Notes: generated by a model not told the origin, from the letters alone. DNA of 52,794 nt from Streptacidiphilus carbonis (GCF_000787775.1 NZ_BBPM01000001.1:1-52794); one strand, 5' to 3'; positions 7,615 to 15,168 are shown, numbered from the stretch's first letter. A program made the numbers and translations.

Positions 7615-8055
7615 TCAGCTTTGGATCTGCTTACGCTCCTCGCTGTGGCTGACGGCGATCTTGCGGGGCTTGGCCTTCTCGGCGACCGGGATGCGCAGGG
7701 TGAGTACGCCCGCGTCGTACTCGGCCTTGATCCCCTCGGGATCCAGGGTGTCGGAGAGCACGATCTGGCGGGAGAACACGCCCAGTGGGCGCTCGGTCAG
7801 ATCCCACACGACGTCCTCGCCCTCGTGGCGCGGCCGGCGTTCGGCCTTGACGGTCAGCATGTTCCGCTCGACGTCGATGTCCAGGGCCTGCGGGTCCACT
7901 CCGGGCAGGTCGAAGCAGACCACGTACTGGTCGCCGGTGCGGTAGGCGTCCATGGGCATCGGGCTGGGGCGGGACCAGGTGCCGGTCGGGCCGGGGTTCA
8001 GGAACTGCTGGGCCAGGCGGTCCAGGTCGCGGAACGGGTCGGTGCGCATCAGCAT
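7615..8055 (-). CDS. Hsp20/alpha-crystallin family small heat-shock protein
   Basis: The product is 146 residues, normal for the family. A variable N-terminus ([13 protein letters not shown]) precedes the alpha-crystallin domain of about 90 residues: [32 protein letters not shown], then the [35 protein letters not shown] block, which contains the conserved A-x-x-x-x-G-V-L. It would bind unfolding proteins as an ATP-independent chaperone in the cytoplasm. GGAGGTG stands nine bases before the ATG at 8053-8055. It is divergent from an HTH gene at 8163, and the 107-base gap holds a perfect inverted repeat that probably controls both. Confidence 0.95.
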   Translation of the reverse strand: MLMRTDPFRDLDRLAQQFLNPGPTGTWSRPSPMPMDAYRTGDQYVVCFDLPGVDPQALDIDVERNMLTVKAERRPRHEGEDVVWDLTERPLGVFSRQIVLSDTLDPEGIKAEYDAGVLTLRIPVAEKAKPRKIAVSHSEERKQIQS

Positions 8056-8118
8056 CGCGAAACACCTCCAGTAGATCTCAAAGGGGGCCAGTGCGCTTCA
8101 CCTGAAACCGTTCTACCA

Positions 8119-8137
8119 TGTCATCCATCCGATGACA
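8119..8137. promoter_or_regulatory. Inverted repeat operator between hsp20 and its regulator
   Basis: TGTCATC (8119-8125) and GATGACA (8131-8137) form a perfect 7-bp inverted repeat with a 5-base spacer. A further ATGACA lies at 8158-8163 over the start of the divergent regulator. The position between divergent heat-shock and regulator genes suggests the binding site of the 8163 product. Confidence 0.55.
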
Positions 8138-8162
8138 AATAGCGAGTCGTCAAGGGAATGAC

Positions 8163-8849
8163 ATGACGCGAGACGAGGGCCCACCGGCCCGCGATGACAC
8201 CGAGGGCTCGGCCGAGCCTGCCTCCTTCCTGGCCGCGACAGCCGCGCTGGCCGCCATGGACCAAGCGGTACGGACCGCACGCAACCACAGCGGCGCTCCC
8301 ACGGGCGGGCCGAAACCAGGTCCCGAGCAGGCCCTGGCCGCCCTGATTCTGCTGCGCGAACTGCGCACCGAACTCGCCGGCTGGGAAGCGGGCCTGGTGG
8401 AGAGCTCCCGCGCCGCGGGGGCCACCTGGGCAGACCTGGCCCAACCCATGGGGGTGGCCAGCCGCCAGGCCGCCGAGAACCGCTACCTGAGGCTGCGCCC
8501 CGCCGGAGCCGACCGGTTCACCACCACCGGCGCCGAGCGCGTCAAGGCAGTACGCGACCGGCGTGCCGCGCAGCGCACCGTCACCGCCTGGGCCCGCGAG
8601 AACGCCGCCGAGCTGCGGGTCCTGGCCGCGCAGGTCGCCACGCTGACCGATCTGCCGCCCCAGGCCGAGCCCGGCCTGTCCGCCCTGCATGCCGCGCTGG
8701 GGTCCGCCGAGACCGCCGACCTGCTTCCGCACCTGACCGGCATCCGGCCCTTCCTGGTCGCCGACCATCGGGACCTGGCTGTCCGCCTGGACGCTGTCGC
8801 CACCCACACCGACCAGCTACGCCGCGACAGCACCCGCCGCCGCACCTGA
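8163..8849 (+). CDS. HTH-containing regulator paired with hsp20
   Basis: This 228-residue protein is divergent from the small heat-shock gene, an arrangement common in Streptomyces where such proteins are annotated as Hsp18 regulators. GATWADLAQPMGVASRQAAENRYLRL at about 88-113 reads as a helix-turn-helix with a recognition helix rich in Arg, Gln and Asn. The N-terminal 30 residues are acidic and probably disordered; the C-terminal half is helical (TVTAWARENAAELRVLAAQVATL, then ATHTDQLRR) and may dimerise or sense. It is not the TetR-like RheA. AAGGGA precedes the ATG. The regulatory target is inferred from position only. Confidence 0.75.
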   Translation: MTRDEGPPARDDTEGSAEPASFLAATAALAAMDQAVRTARNHSGAPTGGPKPGPEQALAALILLRELRTELAGWEAGLVESSRAAGATWADLAQPMGVASRQAAENRYLRLRPAGADRFTTTGAERVKAVRDRRAAQRTVTAWARENAAELRVLAAQVATLTDLPPQAEPGLSALHAALGSAETADLLPHLTGIRPFLVADHRDLAVRLDAVATHTDQLRRDSTRRRT

Positions 8850-8946
8850 CACCGAAGGCGATGTTCCCCGCCTGGGAAGTGTGTGCTCGTACTCAATCAG
8901 AGTGACGGGGGTGAGTCGGTCGCCGCATATCGGGCAAACGTCTCTT

Positions 8947-9597
8947 ATGTTTCTGGTCAGGACTCCTGGTGTCTACCGTGCGCAGGGGGACACCGCTCTG
9001 TTGATCGAGTCCCTTCGGCACGAGCCGATGGGACCGGGGCGCAGCGTCCTGGACATCGGTACCGGAAGTGGGGCGGTGGCCTTGGCGGCCGCCTGTCGAG
9101 GATCGTCGGTCACCGCGGTGGACGTCTCCTGGCGGGCTCTTGCGACGACCCTGGTCAACGGGGCGCTGCACGGGCGTTGGATCGCGGTGCGCCGTGGAGA
9201 CCTCGTGGCGCCGGTGGCAGGGCGAGCCTTCGACGTGGTGGTGTCCAATCCCCCCTATGTTCCGGCATCGGCCACGCGGCTGCCGTCCCGGGGCGTCGCC
9301 CGTGCCTGGGACGCGGGACCGGACGGGCGGGTGCTGCTGGACCGGATCTGCCGGGAGGCCCCGCGGGTGCTGCGTGTCGGGGGAGTCCTGCTGATGGTGC
9401 AGTCGTCCCTGTGCGGAGTGTCGACGACCTGTTTGGCATTGGCGGACTCCGGAATGCGTGCCCAGGTGGTCGCGCGTCGGCGGCAGCGCTTCGGTCCGGT
9501 GATGCGGTCGCGGGCCGGCTGGTTCGAGGAGCGCGGGATCATCGCCCCGGGTCAGCGCGAGGAGGAGCTGGTGGTGATCCGTGCCGTCCGGACCTGA
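8947..9597 (+). CDS. HemK2/MTQ2-type protein methyltransferase
   Basis: The 216-residue protein has SAM motif I SVLDIGTGSGAVALAAA, motif II VTAVDVS and the catalytic motif VVVSNPPYVP. NPPY marks methyltransferases that act on an amide or amino nitrogen, and the short single-domain build with an N-terminal PGVYRAQGDTALL matches the HemK2/MTQ2 group rather than full-length PrmC. The exact target is not determinable. No clear ribosome-binding site precedes the ATG at 8947; upstream GTG codons in frame (8881, 8902) are alternatives, but the family N-terminus fits 8947. The gene overlaps the CDGSH gene by 17 bases, so the two are coupled. Confidence 0.82.
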   Translation: MFLVRTPGVYRAQGDTALLIESLRHEPMGPGRSVLDIGTGSGAVALAAACRGSSVTAVDVSWRALATTLVNGALHGRWIAVRRGDLVAPVAGRAFDVVVSNPPYVPASATRLPSRGVARAWDAGPDGRVLLDRICREAPRVLRVGGVLLMVQSSLCGVSTTCLALADSGMRAQVVARRRQRFGPVMRSRAGWFEERGIIAPGQREEELVVIRAVRT

Positions 9598-9829
9598 CCC
9601 CGTTGTCCGGGTGACCATGCCGGCCGACCGCGGTCCCATCCTGGTCGAGGGCCCGGTGGAAGTGCACCTGCCCGACGGGACGGTGCGCCGCAGCGACCGG
9701 CCGGTGGTCGCTCTGTGCGCGTGCCGCCGCAGCCGCTGCTATCCGTTCTGCGACACCAGTCATCGACGGCGCTCAGCGCCCGCGGCCGGATCCGACTCCG
9801 CGCGGCGCATCGCGCAGGGGGGCCAGTAG
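9581..9829 (+). CDS. CDGSH iron-sulfur domain protein
   Basis: The 82-residue product contains ALCACRRSRCYPFCDTSHRR near residues 45-64. The C-x-C-x(n)-C-D-x-x-H pattern supplies the three Cys and one His that bind a 2Fe-2S cluster in CDGSH proteins; the usual Gly after Asp is Thr. The N-terminal half is the short beta segment seen in single-CDGSH proteins. The role is probably electron transfer or iron-sulfur donation to a neighbour, either the methyltransferase it overlaps or the convergent diiron oxidase. It starts at GTG 9581 inside the methyltransferase gene, and its last 57 bases overlap the 3' end of the opposite-strand gene. Confidence 0.85.
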   Translation: MPSGPDPVVRVTMPADRGPILVEGPVEVHLPDGTVRRSDRPVVALCACRRSRCYPFCDTSHRRRSAPAAGSDSARRIAQGGQ

Positions 9830-10810
9830 CGAACTGCGGTTCGCGTCCCAGCACGCGAGCAGGTGCGACGCCAGGCGGTCCTCCACCAGAGCGGCGGCCG
9901 CCAGACCGAAGGCGATGTCGGCCTCCAGCGCGGGCTCGTCCTCCAGCAGCGCCCCGATGACGCCGTGTCGTACGACCTGCTCGTGGACCGCGTCCGCTTC
10001 CACGTGCTCGCGGTAGAAGGCGGTCCCGGCGCTGCCCGCGCCCAGCCCCTCCAGCGCCGTGGCCAGGCGCTCGGACCCCGGCGAGGAAGTGATCTCCACG
10101 GCGGCGAACTGTCCCACCAGAGCGCCGCGGAGCGCGCGGTGCAGACCGAACAGCGACATCAGGTTCACCACGGCCAGCGCCGGGGCCGGCGTGAGTGGCA
10201 GGTAGCGGCCGTAGGACGGGTCCAGATCCAGGTCGGCCATCATGTCCGCGAACAGCCGGGAGTGCACCCGCTCGGGGTGTCCGGCACCGTACTCGTCGTA
10301 CTCGATCGCGACCAGTGCCGCCTGCGCCGCCCCGTGCAGCCGGGGTATGGCCCAGGCCTGCGGGTCGGCCTCCTTGAGGTGGTAGAGGGAGCGTTGGACC
10401 AGGTACTCGCGCGCCTGCCAGCGCTGTCCGCGTTCAAGCAGGTGGTACGAGGGCCCGGTGCCGTGAACAGGCTCGATCAACAGCGCCTCCAACTGGTCGT
10501 CCAGGCTCGGTACGGTGCCCAGCGCGTCGCGGACCGCATCCAGGAACCCCTGCTCCAACGGGCGGCGCAGCTCCAGGACCCGCGGATCCCACTCCGTCTC
10601 GGGGTCCACCTCCTGGAATCCCCGGTAGTGCAGCTCGTAGCACAGGTAGAGGGCGAGTTGGACGTCTTCGCCCCAGGCGTCGTGAGCGCCGGCCGGCGCG
10701 GCACCTGCTCGGACCGGGGTGTCGGGCCCGGACCGGAGAAGGTCGACCAGCTGACCGCTGAGCGGGCCGCGCGCCGGCGGCAGCTGGGGAAGAACGGCTG
10801 CTGTACCCAT
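9773..10810 (-). CDS. Iron-containing redox enzyme, heme-oxygenase-like diiron oxidase (HDO) family
   Basis: The 345-residue protein matches the iron-containing redox enzyme group. LALYLCYELHYRGFQEVDPETEWDP (about 53-77) gives an E-L-H-Y helix, ALVAIEYDEYGAGHPERVHSRLF (about 172-194) gives the E-x-x-x-x-G-x-G...H helix, and AFYREHVEADAVHEQVVRHGV near residue 265 gives the E-H...D...H helix. These are the ligand positions used by the diiron oxidases UndA, SznF and CADD, which oxidise amino-acid or fatty-acid derived substrates with O2. The ATG at 10808-10810 follows CTGGAG. It lies 31 bases downstream of a dimethylargininase-type gene in the same operon, which suggests an arginine-related substrate (inference). 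Confidence 0.85.
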   Translation of the reverse strand: MGTAAVLPQLPPARGPLSGQLVDLLRSGPDTPVRAGAAPAGAHDAWGEDVQLALYLCYELHYRGFQEVDPETEWDPRVLELRRPLEQGFLDAVRDALGTVPSLDDQLEALLIEPVHGTGPSYHLLERGQRWQAREYLVQRSLYHLKEADPQAWAIPRLHGAAQAALVAIEYDEYGAGHPERVHSRLFADMMADLDLDPSYGRYLPLTPAPALAVVNLMSLFGLHRALRGALVGQFAAVEITSSPGSERLATALEGLGAGSAGTAFYREHVEADAVHEQVVRHGVIGALLEDEPALEADIAFGLAAAALVEDRLASHLLACWDANRSSLLAPLRDAPRGVGSGRGR

Positions 10811-10841
10811 GATGAGTGGACTCCAGGGGGAAGCACGGTTG

Positions 10842-11735
10842 CTAGGGCGAATCGGGGCCCGGGCGCGTCGGCTCGCCGCCCGAGGGATTGAGGGTTTTGG
10901 AGCCGGCGGCACGGCGCAGGTTCAGGGTGCAGCACTTGGGGCCGCCTCCCGCCTTCATGAGCTCGTCGACGTTCACTGAGACCGGTTCGTAGCCGCGTTC
11001 CTTGAGGCGCACGGCGAGTCCGGCGGCTGCTGTGGGAAGGACCACGTGGTATCCGTCGCTGATCGCGTTCATCCCGAAGGCGACGGCGTCCTGTTCGTCG
11101 GCCAGCAGCGCCTGCGGAAACAGGTGCTCCAATGTGGCGCGGCTGCGGGGGCTGAAGGCGTCCGGGTAGTACATGACCTGGTCCGGTCCCAGGACCGTCA
11201 GCGCGGTGTCCAAGTGGTAGAACCTGGGGTCGATCAGGGTCAGGTTCACCACCTGCCTTCGCAGGTAGTCGGCCGTCTCCGGCTGGGATTCGGTCTCGGT
11301 TCGAAAGCCGCTGCCGGCCAGGATGATGTCACCCACCAGCAGGTGGTCCCCCTCACCCTCGTTGATCCGGGCCGCCCGACGTACCTGGTCGAAGCCGACC
11401 GCGTCGAACCAGGCCTGGAAGACGGCGGACTCCGGGGCGCGCTGCCGGTGGCGGAAGGCGGCCACCAGCACCCGCCCCTCCACCACCGTGGCGGCATTCG
11501 CTGCGAACACCATGTCGGGCAGCCCCGGTACGGGTTCCACCAGGTCCACCACATGGCCCAGGGCCCGCAGCACCCGGCAGAGCTCCTGCCACTGTGACAG
11601 GGCGGCAGTGGCATCGGTCGGCCGGGACGGGTCCATCCACGGATTGATCGCATAGTCCACCGCGAAGTACTCGGGCGGACACATCGCATAGTGCTGCGGT
11701 CGGGCTGTTCTACGGCGTCTCACCTCAGCGGGCAC
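10842..11735 (-). CDS. Dimethylargininase / amidinotransferase-fold hydrolase
   Basis: The 297-residue product has the guanidine-modifying (pentein) fold. CPPEYFAVDYAINPWMD at the N-terminus, GLPDMVFAANAATV near residue 72, EGDHLLVGDIILAGSGFRT, YHLDTALTVLGPD with the catalytic His, and GGGPKCCTLNL with the catalytic Cys near the C-terminus are all present. This is the pattern of N-omega,N-omega-dimethylarginine dimethylaminohydrolase-like proteins, which form citrulline-type products through a Cys-thiouronium intermediate; ornithine or arginine deimination is an alternative. It is the upstream gene of a two-gene leftward operon with the diiron oxidase. Its start (ATG 11733-11735) lacks a strong ribosome-binding site. 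Confidence 0.85.
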   Translation of the reverse strand: MPAEVRRRRTARPQHYAMCPPEYFAVDYAINPWMDPSRPTDATAALSQWQELCRVLRALGHVVDLVEPVPGLPDMVFAANAATVVEGRVLVAAFRHRQRAPESAVFQAWFDAVGFDQVRRAARINEGEGDHLLVGDIILAGSGFRTETESQPETADYLRRQVVNLTLIDPRFYHLDTALTVLGPDQVMYYPDAFSPRSRATLEHLFPQALLADEQDAVAFGMNAISDGYHVVLPTAAAGLAVRLKERGYEPVSVNVDELMKAGGGPKCCTLNLRRAAGSKTLNPSGGEPTRPGPDSP

Positions 11736-12122
11736 AGGCGGACCTCCGAGATGCGGGCGCTGGGTCGGTTCCGTCAGCGCGGGGAAGCCTTCCCCGAACG
11801 GCTACCCGCGTTGACACCAGCCACGCAGAGCGCAGAGGGCACAGAGGAGAGCAAACCCGCTGACGCCTGAGGGCTGCCCAACCACCCCCGATCGGCGCAC
11901 CGGGGCCGCGGCCGCGTCTTGGACGAGGTCAGCTCCTCGAATGTTCGGTGGAGCCGGCTGCCTGGGCAATCTCGAAGGTGGATCCGGGAGCGGCGTAGTC
12001 GGTTACGCGCCGTTCGGTGGCAAGGACGGTGGAAGGCCGAGCCCTGGTCGAGGCCGTTGCGTGCGAACCGGCTGGTCCGGCCGCCGACGGGGACCGGCCC
12101 GCGCTTGAAGGGGCGCCCCGAC
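11736..12122. other. Intergenic region with no recognised gene
   Basis: No frame on either strand shows consistent coding character or a recognisable motif. It separates the leftward dimethylargininase gene from the rightward 12198 gene, so it should contain promoters for both; only the SigB-like element at 12123-12147 could be suggested. Confidence 0.6.
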
Positions 12123-12147
12123 GGATCGGGGAGCGGGTTCGGGGTAG
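12123..12147 (+). promoter_or_regulatory. SigB-like promoter candidate (GGAT-N15-GGGTAG)
   Basis: GGAT at 12123-12126 and GGGTAG at 12142-12147 with a 15-base spacer fit the Streptomyces SigB-type pattern GNNT-N14-16-GGGTA. The last base is G rather than C or T. It lies about 50 bases ahead of the 12198 start. The same spacing and -10 recur before two neighbouring genes. Confidence 0.45.
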
Positions 12148-12197
12148 ACGGCCTGACGTAGCTCTCGTGACGCAGCTCCACAGATCAGGAGGAAGCC

Positions 12198-12521
12198 ATG
12201 CCTGCCGGTTCGAGCAAGAAGCGTGAACGACAGTACGAGCACATCAAGGACAGCGCCCTGGACCGCGGCGAGAGCCAGAAGCGGGCCAAGGAGATCGCCG
12301 CCCGGACCGTGAACAAGGAGCGGGCCCGGCACGGCGAGTCGAAGACGGCCAGCCGCTCTTCGACCAACGACATGTCGTCCTCCCGCCGTGGCGGGCAGCG
12401 CTCGCACTCCGGTGCGCAGGGGCCGACGTACGAACAGCTCTACAACGAGGCCAAGCAACGCAACGTCCACGGCCGCTCGAAGATGAACAAGAAGCAGCTG
12501 GCCAGCGCGCTCGGCCGCTGA
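12198..12521 (+). CDS. Small basic protein annotated in Streptomyces as plasmid stabilization protein
   Basis: The 107-residue product is highly charged: KKRERQYEHIKDSALDRGESQKRAKEIAARTVNKERARHGES at the N-terminus, a Ser-rich linker, and a C-terminal PTYEQLYNEAKQRNVHGRSKMNKKQLASALGR. The C-terminal segment resembles the SAP/Rho-N-like helical motif (L-Y-x-x-A-K-x-x-x-I-x-G-R-S-x-M-x-K-x-x-L), which binds nucleic acid. The plasmid-stabilization name is historical and not evidence of function; a DNA- or RNA-associated stress role is my inference, supported by the SigB-like promoter upstream. AGGAGGAAGCC precedes the ATG. Confidence 0.8.
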   Translation: MPAGSSKKRERQYEHIKDSALDRGESQKRAKEIAARTVNKERARHGESKTASRSSTNDMSSSRRGGQRSHSGAQGPTYEQLYNEAKQRNVHGRSKMNKKQLASALGR

Positions 12522-12659
12522 TCAGCGCATGCGCGCAGCGCTGTTGTGATGCAACCCGCGGGCACCGTGGCCTGCGCGCGCGTGCCGGGGACGGCCGCTC
12601 CAGGAGGTGGGGCCGACTGTCCCTGGACCCGTCCCGTGCGCTTTGTGACAGCAGCAGGC

Positions 12660-12691
12660 CCCTCCGGACTACGACGGCGTTGTCCGGAGGG
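12660..12691. terminator. Bidirectional hairpin terminator
   Basis: Arms 12660-12669 (CCCTCCGGAC) and 12682-12691 are perfectly complementary with a 12-base loop. The hairpin lies between the convergent genes ending at 12521 (+) and 12701 (-), as expected for a shared terminator. Confidence 0.6.
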
Positions 12692-12700
12692 CCGGCCTGT

Positions 12701-13003
12701 CTAGTGGCCGGTGTGCCTGTCGATGGCCGCGCACATCAGTGCGAGGCACGCGCCCAGGGTCAGGCACCATCCCAGAAAGAGGGCCGCGTACAGGGCCGGT
12801 TGCGGCATGGCCATGGTGGTGATCAGCAGGCCCAGGCTGACCAGGGCGAGGACGGCGGCGTGCCGAGGTCGCAGCCGGTAGACCGCGCGCCAGCCGGCCC
12901 GGCGCATCCGCCCTGGGTTTCGCCGCAGTGAGCGCTCCAAAGCGCTGTCCTGGCGCAAATAGCGTTCGATCTCGGCCAGTGCCTGTTCTTCGCGTGCGTT
13001 CAT
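12701..13003 (-). CDS. DUF3040 family small membrane protein
   Basis: The 100-residue protein begins NAREEQALAEIERYLRQDSALERSLRRNPG, the conserved cytoplasmic helix of DUF3040, followed by two hydrophobic segments (HAAVLALVSLGLLITTMAM and ALYAALFLGWCLTLGACLALMCAAI) and a short His-containing tail. DUF3040 proteins are widespread in Streptomyces and have no assigned activity. I use the ATG at 13001-13003 because GAGG lies six bases upstream; a GTG just before it is possible. It is convergent with the 12198 gene across a hairpin. Confidence 0.85.
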   Translation of the reverse strand: MNAREEQALAEIERYLRQDSALERSLRRNPGRMRRAGWRAVYRLRPRHAAVLALVSLGLLITTMAMPQPALYAALFLGWCLTLGACLALMCAAIDRHTGH

Positions 13004-13190
13004 CACCTCACCTCACCTGCGCACCTGACATTTTCCCGCGCAGAGCTCGGGCATTCCAGGCATTCGGGACAATGCCGGGCGCCCGGCCACCCACGGGGCG
13101 GTCAGCGCATCGGTGTGCTGATCCCCGCGCCGACGACGGCCCCGGGAGCGTGGCCGCCCAGCTGGTGCGCGGTCGGCTGCGCAGGGAGCC

Positions 13191-13397
13191 TCAGGTGGTG
13201 GCCGGTGGTGCGGCTTCGGCGACCAGTTGCCGTGCGCGTTCCACGGCCTGGTGTGGGTCGCGGAGGCCGGTGGACACGCACACGGTGTAGTGCAGGTCCT
13301 CGCGCCTGCGGCCCGCGCCGGGGAACAGGGCCCCGTCCAGGGCGTCGAGTTCGGCGACCAGGCGCCGCAGTTCGGGAAGGTTCAGCAGTGCAGCCAT
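13191..13397 (-). CDS. Small DUF5133-like protein
   Basis: The 68-residue product, LLNLPELRRLVAELDALDGALFPGAGRRREDLHYTVCVSTGLRDPHQAVERARQLVAEA, resembles the small Streptomyces DUF5133 proteins: an N-terminal L-R-x-L-V-x-x-x-x-A-L helix, then Y-T-x-C-V-x-T-G before a second amphipathic helix. No function is known for the family. It stands alone between other stress-associated genes. The match is from memory of the family shape and is moderately sure; coding is supported by the regular helix pattern and third-position GC. Confidence 0.6.
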   Translation of the reverse strand: MAALLNLPELRRLVAELDALDGALFPGAGRRREDLHYTVCVSTGLRDPHQAVERARQLVAEAAPPATT

Positions 13398-13680
13398 AGC
13401 CGGCTCCGGGTGCGCGGGGCGCCGGGCTGACCCGGCAGCAGGACCATTCCTACTGCCCCAGCGTGCGGACCTGGCTCGCCGCGCGCACCTGGGCGCCCCC
13501 CGGAGGGCCCAACCGGCCCAGGCGGTTCACCCGGTCGGCGCACGGCGGGGTGGCAGTCAGTCGCGGGAGAGGCGCGTCCCGGAGGCGGTTTACCCGGGGC
13601 CCGGGCCGGGGCTCGGGCGATGTGGGCCTGGTCGGTCCCCGCCGTCGTACGCCCTGCTGGTGCAGGCCGCAGCGCGGCGC

Positions 13681-14034
13681 TCAGTCGGGAGTGTGGGCCA
13701 GTGCCTGCTCGACGTCGGGGTACTGGGGGATCACGGTACCCACGCCGGTGATGTCCAGGACGCGTTGGACCAGCTCGCCGACCCCGGCCATGACCAGGGT
13801 GCCGTGCCGCTCCGCCACGTGCCGACGCACCAGGACGATCATGTTCAGGCCGGTGGAGTCGCAGAAATCGACGCCGGACATGTCCAGCACCAGGTGGCGG
13901 TGCCCGGTGTCGACCGCGCCTCCGAGTGCGTCGCACAGGCCGACGGTGGTGTCCATGTCCAGGGCACCGTGCAGCTGGGCGACGGCGTGGCCGTCGTCCA
14001 CGAGCCGCAGGGTCAGGACGGATTCCAGGGACAT
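13681..14034 (-). CDS. STAS-domain anti-sigma factor antagonist
   Basis: The protein is 117 residues and a single STAS domain: AVAQLHGALDMDTTVGLCDAL, then HLVLDMSGVDFCDSTGLNMIVLVRRHV, then HGTLVMAGVGELVQRVLDITGV. The phospho-site D59-Ser60-Thr61-Gly62 is intact, unlike the STAS protein at 7186-7503. It should switch between phosphorylated (inactive) and free (anti-sigma-binding) forms under a SpoIIAB/RsbW-type kinase, none of which is in the window. The ATG at 14032-14034 follows GGAG at a rather long spacing; the frame stays open upstream to 14301 but that part looks non-coding. Confidence 0.88.
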   Translation of the reverse strand: MSLESVLTLRLVDDGHAVAQLHGALDMDTTVGLCDALGGAVDTGHRHLVLDMSGVDFCDSTGLNMIVLVRRHVAERHGTLVMAGVGELVQRVLDITGVGTVIPQYPDVEQALAHTPD

Positions 14035-14401
14035 GCGGTCGGCTGCTCCACTCCGGAGGGGACCGACCGACTCTACCGCGTGCAGGCCGGCCCGGCAGAC
14101 CCGTTCGGGCCTGCTGAAACACGCGGTACTCGGATGTCCGGGCCGGCCATACCTTGGACGGAAAACCTGGTTGCGTGACCCGCGGCGGTCAAGCCCTGGG
14201 ACGTACGCAGGGGAAGCGACCGCTGTCTGCGCTCCCGGGAGCGCAGACCCCACCGCCCCGCCGCACGCCTCGGATTGGGCGAGGATCGATCCAGCGGGCA
14301 CCGACTACCCGGGCGCCACGGAGTTCGGGTGGAGCCGCTACCGCCGTTTACAGGGCGTCGCGGACCTTGTCGACCATGGCGGCGAAGGGTCCGGCGACCT
14401 T
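14035..14401. other. Intergenic region with a long palindrome and a weak promoter candidate
   Basis: No gene is recognisable. On the minus strand GTTT (14117-14120) and GGGTCT (14097-14102) with a 14-base spacer loosely resemble a SigB-type promoter for the STAS gene. A 24-base perfect palindrome lies at 14225-14248. Confidence 0.45.
14225..14248. repeat. 24-bp perfect palindrome / hairpin
   Basis: The halves 14225-14236 (GTCTGCGCTCCC) and 14237-14248 are exact reverse complements with no spacer. It lies 154 bases after the hemerythrin stop on the minus strand and 190 bases before the STAS start. It may be a terminator (a stem of about 10 bp with a 4-base loop) or a binding site for a dimeric protein. 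Confidence 0.55.
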
Positions 14402-14911
14402 CTAGGCGGTGGGGGAGCCGGCGGCGGAGGCGTGGGGGTGGGTGGGGGCGGACTTCTCGGCCTTCAGCAGGCGCTTGCCCATCTGCTGCCGCTCCTCCTC
14501 ACTGCATTGGGCGCGCACGGCGGGGAGCTCCTCGTTCTCCTCGTGCTGCGCGTGGGCGAGGACCGACTTCTCGAACTCGGCGAACGCAGCGTTGAACTCG
14601 GCACTGTCGACGTCGAGCTTCTCCAACTTGGTGAGGACCTTGTTGGCTTCCTTCTCCTCGGCATTGCGCGCGTCGGTCACCTTATCGCCGGCGGCCTTCT
14701 GCGAGACCGGGCGCAGCACGATCTCCTCGCCGGTCTCGTGCGCTGCGAGCAGTTCCCGCAGTTCGTCGAAGAGGGACTGCTTGGCCTTTCCGGTGGCGGA
14801 GTTGATCCGGATGAACAGGTTCTTCACCCGGGCGTGCTGACCCAGCAGGACCGTGATCACATCCGGGTCGGGGTCGGAGTGCGCCGGTCCGAAGGTCTGG
14901 TCAGTGCTCAT
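14402..14911 (-). CDS. Hemerythrin domain-containing protein
   Basis: The 169-residue product is a four-helix hemerythrin-like protein. LLGQHARVKNLFIRINS gives the first His, LLAAHETGEEIVLRPV the H-x-x-x-E motif, and LAHAQHEENEELPAV a late H-x-x-H-E-E motif; these are typical HHE-type metal ligands. Bacterial HHE proteins bind a diiron centre and are tied to oxygen or nitric-oxide sensing and to stress. The C-terminus (APTHPHASAAGSPTA) is disordered. GGAGG lies nine bases before the ATG at 14909-14911, and a SigB-like promoter candidate stands 42-66 bases upstream. It is a single-gene unit between palindromic elements. Confidence 0.88.
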   Translation of the reverse strand: MSTDQTFGPAHSDPDPDVITVLLGQHARVKNLFIRINSATGKAKQSLFDELRELLAAHETGEEIVLRPVSQKAAGDKVTDARNAEEKEANKVLTKLEKLDVDSAEFNAAFAEFEKSVLAHAQHEENEELPAVRAQCSEEERQQMGKRLLKAEKSAPTHPHASAAGSPTA

Positions 14912-14952
14912 ATCGACTGCCTCCAAAGGTCGGGGTTCCGGTTGTGGCGCGC

Positions 14953-14977
14953 CTACCCCTACTCCCACGACACACGC
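14953..14977 (-). promoter_or_regulatory. SigB-like promoter candidate (GCGT-N15-GGGTAG)
   Basis: On the minus strand GCGT (14974-14977) and GGGTAG (14953-14958) are 15 bases apart, fitting GNNT-N14-16-GGGTA, about 40 bases ahead of the hemerythrin start. The same -10 and spacing occur before 12198 and before the hydrophobic protein gene. Confidence 0.5.
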
Positions 14978-15168
14978 ACCGTCGGACATGTGGCGTGTCG
15001 GTCAGGGAATCGGGCAGGCGAATTCATGAGCGGGCGAGGCTGTCACGCCGCACGGACGTCCCATACACCTTGTGCGATGGCCTGCCACCGCGAGGCACCG
15101 GTGCAGATGTCCACAGCTCCGGTGGCGGCAGGGTGATCCGCGCCTGAAACATGGGAGGCAAGTACCGA

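Noticed and set aside
8163-8849. RheA-type regulator of hsp18
   Set aside because: RheA is a short TetR-like protein; this gene has a different HTH and length.
11774-12181. A 135-residue minus-strand frame before the 12198 gene
   Set aside because: Arg/Pro/Ser-rich with no motif and no ribosome-binding site; read as non-coding.
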